From NCBI GenBank assembly GCA_023390395.1, contig JAEWCY010000088.1, forward strand, positions 1-14,350: DNA of 14,350 bases, read 5' to 3'. Positions 1 to 6,388 of the stretch are shown piece after piece. This stretch comes from Pseudomonadota bacterium (GTDB lineage: Bacteria; Desulfobacterota; Desulfovibrionia; Desulfovibrionales; Desulfovibrionaceae). A model generated the notes under the pieces. The model did no database searches, was not told the origin of the DNA, and saw only the letters and a program-made list of their open reading frames with translations. Positions within the stretch are counted from its first letter, which is position 1, and every line of letters begins with the position of its first letter. A program made the translations under genes and the position numbers.

Positions 1-50
1 ATTTCGGGCAACGTGCTGGCCGGCTTTGCGGCCTGCGGGTTGCCCGAAAT
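1..50. repeat. Long imperfect inverted repeat (hairpin) at window edge
   Basis: The outer 12 bases (1-12, ATTTCGGGCAAC) are the exact reverse complement of 39-50 (GTTGCCCGAAAT). The inner arms (CTGGCCG and CGGCCTG) pair with one mismatch, so the whole 50 nt can fold into one long stem-loop. It lies about 150 nt beyond the moeA stop codon. It could be a terminator shared with a gene left of the window, or a dispersed intergenic repeat. The left flank is not visible, so a T-tract cannot be assessed. Confidence 0.6.
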
Positions 51-126
51 TCCGCGACCACCACTGCCGACGCAACGCCGCCCGACGTTCCCATCCACTC
101 CCCCACTCGCCCCCATCGGGGAGGGT

Positions 127-151
127 CCGGGAGGGGGTCACCCCCTCCCGG
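127..151. terminator. GC-rich near-palindrome downstream of moeA
   Basis: CCGGGAGGGGGT (127-138) is followed by one C and then its exact reverse complement ACCCCCTCCCGG (140-151). This is a perfect 12-bp inverted repeat lying about 50 nt past the moeA stop. Homopurine/homopyrimidine tracts surround it at about 93-200. It is probably the 3' end signal of the glk-moeA transcript, but there is no U-tract, so intrinsic termination is uncertain. It may equally be a copy of a dispersed GC-rich repeat. Confidence 0.45.
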
Positions 152-201
152 CCGCCGGAGGCCTCTTCGCCTTTCCCCTCTCTCCCCCCTCCCCCCTCCG
201 C

Positions 202-1437
202 TCAGATCGGCCGGACGGCGACCTCGACGCCGCCGGGGAAGCCTTCCCGGTCGGCCGGGATGACGATGCAGCCGTCGGCGAGGAGCAAGGTCTTGAGCAG
301 TCCGGACTTGCCGAGCACGGGGTGGGCCAGGGGGAGTTGGCCGGGGCGCGTTTCCAGGCGCACCCGGACGTGGTCTTCGCGGCCTTGTTTGGAGGCCACG
401 TTTCGCGACAGGAGGGCCGGGAAGGTGCGGGGGGGCCGGTCGAAGGCCTCGGGGTCGCCGGCGAGGTGGGCGAGCAGCGGCTGGCCGAAGACGAGCATGA
501 CGATCTGGGCCGAGGTCACCTGTCCGGGCAGGCCGACGACGGGCTTGCCGCCCAGGCAGGCCAGGATGGTGGGCTTGCCGGGGCTTATGGCCACGCCGTG
601 GGCCAGAATTTCCGCGCCGAGGCCACGCAGGGCGTCCAGGGTGAAGTCGCGCGCGCCGACGGAGCTGCCGCCGGAGAGGAGCGTCAGGTCGTTTTCGGCC
701 ACGGCCTGGGCCAGGGCCGCGGTGATGCCGGGGAGGTCGTCGGGCACGAGGGGGTAGGTTCTTGGCTTGCCGCCTGCGGCGGCGACCATGGCCGCCAGGG
801 CATGGCTGTTGACGTCGCGGATCTGGCCCGGTTTGGGGCTGGCGGCCACGGGCACGAGCTCGTCGCCCGTGGAGAGCACGCCCACGCGGGGCAGGCCGCC
901 GACGGGCACGCGTTCGTGCCCCAGCGCCGCCAGCAGGCCGATTTCCTGGGGCCGCAGCCGCGTGCCGGCGGGCAGCACGCATTGCCCGAGCGTCGCGTCC
1001 TCGCCGGCGAGGAGCATGTTGTCGCCCGGGGCCACGGGCCGGCGGAACTCCACGGCCCCGGCCCCCATGTCCTCGGTGTATTCCACCATGACCACGGCGT
1101 CGGCCCCCCGGGGCAGGAGGGCTCCGGTGACGATGCGGGCGCAGTGGCCCTGGGGAAGGGGATTTTCCGGGAGCAGGCCGATGGGGATGTCCATGGCCAA
1201 GTCGAGGTAGCCGGGGTTCGATTCCGTGGCGCCGAAGACGTCGGCGGCGCGCACGGCGTAGCCGTCCATGGCGGCGCGGGGGTGGGCGGGCAGGTCCTCG
1301 GCGGCCGTGACGTCGGCGGCCAGGAAGCGGCCGCGCGCGGCCAGGAGATCGACGGTGGTCGGGGTGAGCGGCGCGAACGAGCGCAGCAGGTCGCGGAACT
1401 GGGCCGTGGACACGGCCCGGAAGAAGCCTTCGCGCAT
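202..1437 (-). CDS. moeA: Molybdopterin molybdenumtransferase MoeA
   Basis: This is a 411-aa cytoplasmic enzyme of the MoeA family, which inserts molybdate into adenylylated molybdopterin to finish the molybdenum cofactor. The usual motifs appear in order: AAMDGYAVRAAD (55-66), VTGALLPRGADAVVMVE (103-119), STGDELVPV (189-197), GQIRDVNSHAL (204-214), LLSGGSSVGARDFT (253-266), the ISPGKPT loop (285-291) and GLPGQVTSA (302-310). The length matches the family (about 400 aa). The ATG at 1437 is preceded by AAGGA at about 8 nt. It lies 18 nt downstream of the glucokinase stop, so the two genes are probably co-transcribed. The usual GLPGNPVSA element reads GLPGQVTSA, with Gln-Val in place of Asn-Pro. 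A second MoeA, fused to a binding domain, is encoded at 4130-6076, so this is one of two paralogues. Family assignment is secure; which paralogue is the main enzyme is unknown. Confidence 0.93.
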   Translation of the reverse strand: MREGFFRAVSTAQFRDLLRSFAPLTPTTVDLLAARGRFLAADVTAAEDLPAHPRAAMDGYAVRAADVFGATESNPGYLDLAMDIPIGLLPENPLPQGHCARIVTGALLPRGADAVVMVEYTEDMGAGAVEFRRPVAPGDNMLLAGEDATLGQCVLPAGTRLRPQEIGLLAALGHERVPVGGLPRVGVLSTGDELVPVAASPKPGQIRDVNSHALAAMVAAAGGKPRTYPLVPDDLPGITAALAQAVAENDLTLLSGGSSVGARDFTLDALRGLGAEILAHGVAISPGKPTILACLGGKPVVGLPGQVTSAQIVMLVFGQPLLAHLAGDPEAFDRPPRTFPALLSRNVASKQGREDHVRVRLETRPGQLPLAHPVLGKSGLLKTLLLADGCIVIPADREGFPGGVEVAVRPI

Positions 1438-1455
1438 GGCGGCGATCCTTGGGGC

Positions 1456-2427
1456 TTAGGGTAGGAGGTCAAGGGCCAGGCGGGCCGCGCCGTAGAGGCC
1501 GACGTGCTCGTGGCGCACCAGGCGCACCGGTGTTTTGCGCAACAGTTCCCCGTAGGTGGGGGAGTCGCGAAACTCCCGGCCGAATTCCGGGTGCGTGACC
1601 AGGACGGGGTTTTTCGCCGCCACGCCGCCGCTGACGTACACGCCGCCGGCGGCCACCAGGGAAAGGACGTACTGGCGCGCCGCCCGGCCGTAGAACCGGG
1701 CGAAAAGCGCCGTGGTCGGGTGCTCGGGCGTCAGCAGCGCGCCCACGGCGGCCGGGGGCAGATCCTCGCCGGTGAGGAACCGGTGCAGGCAGGCCAGGCC
1801 CGAGCCGGACACCACGGAATCGCCCCGGGCGTAGCCCTCGCCGGTGGCGCGGCACAGGAAGCGGCCGAAGGCGGCCTCCTGGTCGTCCCGGAAGGGAAAG
1901 GCCGCCTGCCCGGCCTCGGAAGCCAGGGCCTGGACGCAGCCTTCGCCCCGGGGCAGCAGCGCGGCGTGGCCAAGGCCCGTGCCCGCGCCGATCACGGCCC
2001 GGATCAGGTCCGGCTTCATCTCGCCCGGCAGGACGGTCTCGGCCGTGTCGCCAAGGAGCAGGCAGCCGTGGGCCTGGGCCAGGAAATCGTTGACGCAGGC
2101 GCTGGCGGCCAAGCCGTAATCCGCCTCCAGGCGGTCGAGGTCCAGGGGCCAGCCGATGTTGGCGAAGGAGACGCGCCGGCCGACCACCGCGCCGGGCACG
2201 GCGAAGACGGCGGCGTCGGCCTCGCCCGGGGGCAGGTCGAAGCCCGCGCCAGGGAGGCGCTCCAGCAGTTCGGAAAAGGAGGCGGCCTCGGCCGTGGGCA
2301 GGCTGACCTGGGCGACCAGTTCCAGGCGCCCCTCCGGCGAGGCGGTGAAGTGGCCGAAGCGGCTGCTGGTGCCGCCGACGTCCGCGGCCAGGATATGCCG
2401 CAGGGGCGCTGCGCCGGGCCGGGACAT
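1456..2427 (-). CDS. glk: Glucokinase-family sugar kinase (Glk type)
   Basis: This is a 323-aa protein of the bacterial Glk family, ATP-dependent hexose kinases that make glucose-6-phosphate in the cytoplasm. The phosphate-1 motif ADVGGTSSRFG (15-25), phosphate-2 motif VIGAGTGLGHAAL (145-157) and adenosine motif VYVSGGVAAKNP (263-274) are present. So is the catalytic CVNDF, with Asn113-Asp114. The start at 2427 is chosen because AAGGAGG lies 5 nt upstream (2433-2439) and the protein then begins just before the ATP motif; the frame stays open further upstream without family similarity. Compared with E. coli Glk, two of the five glucose contacts look changed: the His of EGGH is Gln174 (SEAGQ) and the later Glu is Asp203. 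The substrate could therefore be a different hexose, or catalysis may be altered. It is the first gene of a probable glk-moeA operon and is divergent from lysE. Confidence 0.87.
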   Translation of the reverse strand: MSRPGAAPLRHILAADVGGTSSRFGHFTASPEGRLELVAQVSLPTAEAASFSELLERLPGAGFDLPPGEADAAVFAVPGAVVGRRVSFANIGWPLDLDRLEADYGLAASACVNDFLAQAHGCLLLGDTAETVLPGEMKPDLIRAVIGAGTGLGHAALLPRGEGCVQALASEAGQAAFPFRDDQEAAFGRFLCRATGEGYARGDSVVSGSGLACLHRFLTGEDLPPAAVGALLTPEHPTTALFARFYGRAARQYVLSLVAAGGVYVSGGVAAKNPVLVTHPEFGREFRDSPTYGELLRKTPVRLVRHEHVGLYGAARLALDLLP

Positions 2428-2515
2428 GGGGGCCTCCTTGAAACAGGGCGTGATTTGCGGCACGTTGCGCTCGCGCCGCCGGCAGTGTAGCCGGGGCCGG
2501 ACCGGAAACGCAAGC

Positions 2516-3145
2516 ATGGCCCAATCCCTTCCCTCCCTGGCCCTGGCCGCCGCCGCGCTGGGACTTTCCGCCGGGTTCTCGCCGGGACCGCTCTTCTCCC
2601 TGGTGCTGACCCAGACCCTGCGCCACGGCACGGCCGAGGGCGTGAAGGTGGCCCTGGCTCCGGTGGTCACGGACGCGCCCATCATCGTGCTGTGCTGGCT
2701 GGCGCTGTCGCGGTTTTCCGGCACGCCGGCCGTGCTGGGGGCGGTCTCCCTGGCCGGGGCGGCCCTGCTCGCCCGCTACGGCCTGGACTGCTTCCGGGCC
2801 TCGCCGCCGCAGGCCGAGGCGGTGCGGGAAGCGCCCCGGTCGCTCTGGCGCGGCGTGGCGGCCAACTTCGCCAACCCCCATCCGTACCTCTTCTGGACCG
2901 CCGTGGGCGTGCCGCTGCTTCTGGAGGCGCAAGCCTCGGGCCCGGCCGGGGCGGCGGTCTTCCTGGCCTTTTTCTACGTGGCCATCGTCGGGGCCAAGGT
3001 GGCGGCCGCCGTGGTCACCGGCCGGTGCGGCCGATTCCTGTCCGGCCGGGCCTATCGGCTGCTCATGGGGGCGCTGGGACTGTCACTTCTCTATTTCGCC
3101 GCAACGTTCGTCCGGCAGGGGATTTCCCTGCTCACCGCCCCATGA
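2516..3145 (+). CDS. LysE/RhtB-family amino-acid exporter
   Basis: This is a 209-aa inner-membrane protein with the length and signature of the LysE/RhtB exporters, which expel amino acids or related metabolites using the proton gradient. The N-terminal block GLSAGFSPGPLFSLVLTQTL (16-35) followed by HGTAEGVKVA is the family hallmark. Hydrophobic segments lie near residues 8-30, 45-66, 72-92, 123-138, 146-168 and 182-199, fitting six helices. The conserved FANPHPYLFW stretch (118-127) opens the second half. The ATG at 2516 starts just before the first helix; the ribosome site is weak (GGAAA at 2504-2508). It is divergent from glk across an 88-bp gap and is followed 82 nt later by an amidase with its own promoter. 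The exported substrate cannot be told from sequence; an N-carbamoyl or polyamine-related compound is possible only by proximity. Confidence 0.85.
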   Translation: MAQSLPSLALAAAALGLSAGFSPGPLFSLVLTQTLRHGTAEGVKVALAPVVTDAPIIVLCWLALSRFSGTPAVLGAVSLAGAALLARYGLDCFRASPPQAEAVREAPRSLWRGVAANFANPHPYLFWTAVGVPLLLEAQASGPAGAAVFLAFFYVAIVGAKVAAAVVTGRCGRFLSGRAYRLLMGALGLSLLYFAATFVRQGISLLTAP

Positions 3146-3152
3146 CGCCGCA

Positions 3153-3181
3153 TTGTCCTTTGCCGGGAAGGGCCGTATCAT
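3153..3181 (+). promoter_or_regulatory. Predicted sigma70-type promoter for the amidase/moeA run
   Basis: A -35 element TTGTCC (3153-3158, 4 of 6 consensus) is separated by exactly 17 nt from a -10 element TATCAT (3176-3181, 5 of 6). Transcription would begin near 3188 and give a leader of about 40 nt before the ATG at 3228. The spacing and the match to the -10 are good for such a GC-rich region, but the call rests on consensus only. Confidence 0.55.
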
Positions 3182-3227
3182 GTTAGCCTGCCCCGATCGC
3201 AACGCCCATCGCCCGCAAGGAGTCTCC

Positions 3228-4133
3228 ATGGCCGCGCCGTTCACCTTGGCCCTCGTGCAGATGTCTCCGGAAAAAACCGTGGCCGGCTCCCTGGACAAGG
3301 CGGCCGCCCGCGTGGCCGAGGCCGCCCGGAAGGGGGCGAACGTGGTCTGCCTGCCCGAGCTTTTCGCCACGCCCTACTTCTGCCGCAACCAGGACCACGC
3401 CGCCTTCGACTTGGCCGAACCCATTCCCGGGCCGACCACCGCGGCCATGGCCGCCGCAGCCAAGGCGGCCGGCGTGGTGGTGGTCGCGCCGCTGTTCGAG
3501 CGCCGAGGCCCGGGCTGCTTCCAGAACTCCCTGGCCGTGCTCGGCCCGCAGGGGGAGACGCTCGGCGTCTACCGCAAGATGCACATCCCCCACGACCCGG
3601 GGTTCGAGGAAAAATTCTACTTCGCGCCCGGCGACCTGGGCTTCAAGACGTTCGCCACGCCGTTCGGGCCCATCGGCACGCTCATCTGCTGGGACCAGTG
3701 GTTTCCCGAGGCGGCCCGGGCCACGGCGCTTCAGGGGGCCATGGTCCTGCTCTACCCCACGGCCATCGGCTGGCACCCCTCCGAAAAGGCCCAGTACGGC
3801 GAGACCCAGCGCGACTCCTGGATCACCGTCCAGCGCGGCCACGCCATCGCCAACGGCGTCTACGTGGCGGCCGTCAACCGGGTGGGGGTCGAGGGTTCGG
3901 GCCCGGGCTACGGCGAAACCCTGGAATTCTGGGGCTCCTCCTTCGTGGCCGATCCGTCCGGGCGCATCGTGGCCCAGGCCGGCCTTGCCGAGGAGGAGAT
4001 CGTCACGGCGGTCATCGACCCGAACGCCGTGGAAACCAGGCGGCGACACTGGCCTTTCCTGCGCGACCGCCGCATCGACGCCTACGGCGACCTGTGCCGG
4101 CTCTACAACAAGGATGCGGGAGGGAAATCGTGA
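3228..4133 (+). CDS. aguB: N-carbamoylputrescine amidase (nitrilase superfamily)
   Basis: This is a 301-aa carbon-nitrogen hydrolase that probably converts N-carbamoylputrescine to putrescine, CO2 and ammonia, the last step of the agmatine route to polyamines. The catalytic triad is visible: Glu44 in CLPELFATPYFCRNQD (41-56), Lys117 in YRKMHIPHDPGFEEKFYF, and Cys154 in LICWDQWFPEAARA. The PELFATPYFCRNQ block, the IPHDPGFEEKFYF block and the WHPSEK segment are typical of the AguB subgroup rather than of general nitrilases. AAGGAG (3217-3222) lies 5 nt before the ATG at 3228, which fixes the start; the frame is open a little further upstream. Its last four bases overlap the GTG start of the next gene (GTGA, 4130-4133), which implies translational coupling. 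No agmatine deiminase is present here, so the substrate must come from elsewhere in the genome. A related omega-amidase-type activity is a lesser alternative. Confidence 0.88.
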   Translation: MAAPFTLALVQMSPEKTVAGSLDKAAARVAEAARKGANVVCLPELFATPYFCRNQDHAAFDLAEPIPGPTTAAMAAAAKAAGVVVVAPLFERRGPGCFQNSLAVLGPQGETLGVYRKMHIPHDPGFEEKFYFAPGDLGFKTFATPFGPIGTLICWDQWFPEAARATALQGAMVLLYPTAIGWHPSEKAQYGETQRDSWITVQRGHAIANGVYVAAVNRVGVEGSGPGYGETLEFWGSSFVADPSGRIVAQAGLAEEEIVTAVIDPNAVETRRRHWPFLRDRRIDAYGDLCRLYNKDAGGKS

Positions 4134-6076
4134 AACGCAACATCTACCTGCGCACCATTCCCATCGAGGAGGCCCTGGCCAAGGTCAAGGCGGCCATCGA
4201 CCGCAAGGCCCTGGTCGGCACGGAGCGCATCGACGCCTCGTGCGCCGCCGGACGGGTCACGGCCGAGCCGATCATCGCCCGCTATTCCTCGCCCACGTTC
4301 CACAGCGCGGCCATGGACGGCATCGCCGTGCGGGCCTCGGACACGTTCTCGGCCCGCGAGGGCGCGCCCGTGCGCCTGCGGCCCGGCGAGGACTTCGTGT
4401 TCGTCAACACCGGCCACGCCCTGCCCCCGGCCTTCGACGCCGTGGTCATGATCGAAAACGTGGTCATGGACGGCGAGGCGGCCACCATCGAGGCCCCGGT
4501 GGCCCCCTTCGCCCACGTGCGGCGCATCGGCGAGGACATCGTGGCCACGGAGATGATCCTGCCGCGCCACCGGCGGGTGACGCCCTACGACATAGGCGCG
4601 CTTTTGTCGTGCGGCGCGTACGACATCTCCGTCTACGAAAAGATCCGGCTGCGGGTCATCCCCACCGGCGACGAGGTCATGGACTTCACCACGCGGCCCG
4701 AGCCCGGCCCGGGCCAGGTGGTGGAGAGCAACTCCATGCTGCTGTGCGCCCTGGCCGCCTCCTGGGGCATGGCGTGCGCGCGCGTGGCCCCGGTGCGCGA
4801 CGACCCCGAGGCCCTGGCCGCCGCCCTGGAGGAAGGGCTGGCCTCGGACGCCCACGTGGTGGTCGTCGTGGCCGGCTCCTCGGCCGGCAGCAAGGACTTC
4901 ACCCGAGCCACCATCGAACGCGTGGGCGAGGTGCTGGTGCACGGCGTGGCGGCCATGCCGGGCAAGCCGTCCCTTCTGGGCCACGCCCGGGGCAAGCTGA
5001 TCGTGGGCGCGCCGGGCTATCCGGTGAGCTCCGTGGTCTGCTTCGAGCGCCTGCTCTATCCGCTGGCCTGCTGGCTGACCCGGACCGAGCCCCAGTCGCG
5101 CCAGACCGTGACGGCCACCCTGGCCCGCAGCGTGCCCTCGCGCATCGGCATGGTGGATTTCGTGCGCCTGGCCGTGGGCCAGGTCGGCAACAGCTTCGTG
5201 GCCCTGCCCCTGTCCCGGGGCGCGGGCAGCATCTCCAGCCTGACCAAGGCGCAAGCCGTCACCCAGCTCCCGCCCGAGGCCGAGGGTCTGGAATCCGGGG
5301 CCCGGGTCACGGCGGAACTGCTGGTCGACGCCGACGAGCTTTCCCGCACCCTGGTGTGCGTGGGCAGCCACGACAACACCCTGGACATCCTGGCCGACAT
5401 GCTCATGCGCCGCGATCCGCCCATGCGCCTGGCCTCCAGCCACGTGGGCAGCATGGGCGGGCTCATCGCGCTCAAAAACGGCGCGGCCATGCTGGCCGGC
5501 TCCCATCTTTTCGACCCGGCCACGAACGACTACAACTTCCCCTTCCTGGCCAAGTACCTGCCGGGCCTGGCCGTGACCGTGGTCAACCTGGCCATCCGGC
5601 AGCAGGGCTTCATCGTGGCCCCGGGCAACCCCAAGGGCATCCGCGGCGCGGCCGACCTGGCCCGGCCGGACGTGCGCTTCATCAACCGCCAGCGCGGCGC
5701 GGGCACGCGGGTGCTGCTGGACCATCACCTGAGCCGGGCCGGCCTGTCGCCGGAACACATCCAGGGCTACGACCGCGAGGAGCACACCCATATGGCCGTG
5801 GCCGTCAACGTCAAGACCGGCGCGGCCGACTGCGGCCTGGGCGTCTTCGCCGCGGCCAAGGCCCTGGGCCTCGACTTCGTGCCCCTGGCCAGGGAACGTT
5901 ACGACCTGGTCGTGCCCCAGGCCTTTGCCGACGATCCCAAGGTCGCGGCCGTGCTCGAGGTGGTGGGCGACGAGGCCTTCCGGGAGCGGGTGCTGGCCCT
6001 TGGCGGCTACGAGACCGAATGGACCGGCCGGATCATGGCGCCGGGAATGGGGCTGCCCGGCGAACCGGCCGCCTGA
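4130..6076 (+). CDS. MoeA-like molybdopterin protein fused to a periplasmic-binding-protein-like domain
   Basis: This is a 648-aa two-domain cytoplasmic protein with no signal peptide. Residues 1-400 form a MoeA module: SAAMDGIAVRASD (59-71), NTGHALPPAFDAVVMIENV (93-111), PTGDEVMDF (178-186), VVESNSMLL (197-205), VAGSSAGSKDF (247-257), AAMPGKPSLL (274-283) and GAPGYPVSSVVCFE (293-306). Residues from about 407 to 630 form a PBP-like ligand-binding domain, with CVGSHDNTLDILADML, SHVGSMGGLIAL, GSHLFDP, NRQRGAGTRVLLD and ADCGLGVFAAAKALGLDFVPL. This matches the COG1910-type domain also found beside ModE-like regulators. The GTG at 4130 overlaps the amidase stop by 4 nt and has GGGAGGG just upstream. 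The fused domain probably binds an oxyanion or pterin ligand and steers the MoeA reaction; the ligand is unknown. MoeA-PBP fusions occur in other anaerobes, so the architecture itself is not new. Confidence 0.88.
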   Translation: MKRNIYLRTIPIEEALAKVKAAIDRKALVGTERIDASCAAGRVTAEPIIARYSSPTFHSAAMDGIAVRASDTFSAREGAPVRLRPGEDFVFVNTGHALPPAFDAVVMIENVVMDGEAATIEAPVAPFAHVRRIGEDIVATEMILPRHRRVTPYDIGALLSCGAYDISVYEKIRLRVIPTGDEVMDFTTRPEPGPGQVVESNSMLLCALAASWGMACARVAPVRDDPEALAAALEEGLASDAHVVVVVAGSSAGSKDFTRATIERVGEVLVHGVAAMPGKPSLLGHARGKLIVGAPGYPVSSVVCFERLLYPLACWLTRTEPQSRQTVTATLARSVPSRIGMVDFVRLAVGQVGNSFVALPLSRGAGSISSLTKAQAVTQLPPEAEGLESGARVTAELLVDADELSRTLVCVGSHDNTLDILADMLMRRDPPMRLASSHVGSMGGLIALKNGAAMLAGSHLFDPATNDYNFPFLAKYLPGLAVTVVNLAIRQQGFIVAPGNPKGIRGAADLARPDVRFINRQRGAGTRVLLDHHLSRAGLSPEHIQGYDREEHTHMAVAVNVKTGAADCGLGVFAAAKALGLDFVPLARERYDLVVPQAFADDPKVAAVLEVVGDEAFRERVLALGGYETEWTGRIMAPGMGLPGEPAA

Positions 6077-6111
6077 CCGGACCGGGCGATACGCAAAACG
6101 CAGAGGGATGC

Positions 6112-6384
6112 ATGGACTGGAAACTGCTTTTCACGACCTTCGCCACCATCTTCGTGGCCGAACTCGGGGACAAGACGCAGCTGGCCTGCGTGCTCACGGC
6201 GGCGGATTCCCGCAAGCCCTGGATCGTCTTCGCCGGCTCCTCCCTGGCCCTGGTGGCCACGAGCCTGCTCGGCGTGATCTTCGCGGAATTCATCTGCAAC
6301 TTCGTCTCGCCCGACATCATCAAGAAGGTCGCGGCCGTGGCCTTCGTGGTCATGGGCGTGCTCATCTACTTCGACAAGCTCTAA
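6112..6384 (+). CDS. Single-repeat GDT1/TMEM165 (UPF0016) membrane protein
   Basis: This is a 90-aa inner-membrane protein carrying the UPF0016/GDT1 signature VAELGDKTQLA (15-25), the E-x-G-D-K-T/S motif thought to coordinate Mn2+ or Ca2+ during exchange across the membrane. Three hydrophobic segments follow the family plan: about 5-18 (with the motif at its end), 36-60 and 72-87. Most members are about 190 aa with two copies of this unit; this protein is one unit only, so it would have to work as a homodimer or higher oligomer. The ATG at 6112 has AGAGGG (6102-6107) just upstream and is 35 nt after the moeA-fusion stop. The small TusA-like gene starts 4 nt after its stop, so the two are probably coupled. 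The transported ion is inferred from the family only. Confidence 0.85.
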   Translation: MDWKLLFTTFATIFVAELGDKTQLACVLTAADSRKPWIVFAGSSLALVATSLLGVIFAEFICNFVSPDIIKKVAAVAFVVMGVLIYFDKL

Positions 6385-6388
6385 GCCC

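Noticed and set aside
13..1464. Long plus-strand open frame opposite moeA
   Set aside because: Its peptide is low-complexity Gly/Ala/Gln/His-rich and lacks family motifs; moeA on the other strand has full motif conservation and a ribosome site. Such antisense frames are expected at this GC content.
2428..2515. Sigma54-type promoter around CGGCACGTTGC in the glk-lysE gap
   Set aside because: The GG and GC elements lack the required spacing, so the match is accidental.
4103..5791. 562-codon minus-strand open frame opposite the MoeA-PBP gene
   Set aside because: The product is His/Gly/Ala-rich without motifs; the plus strand encodes clear MoeA and PBP domains over the same span.
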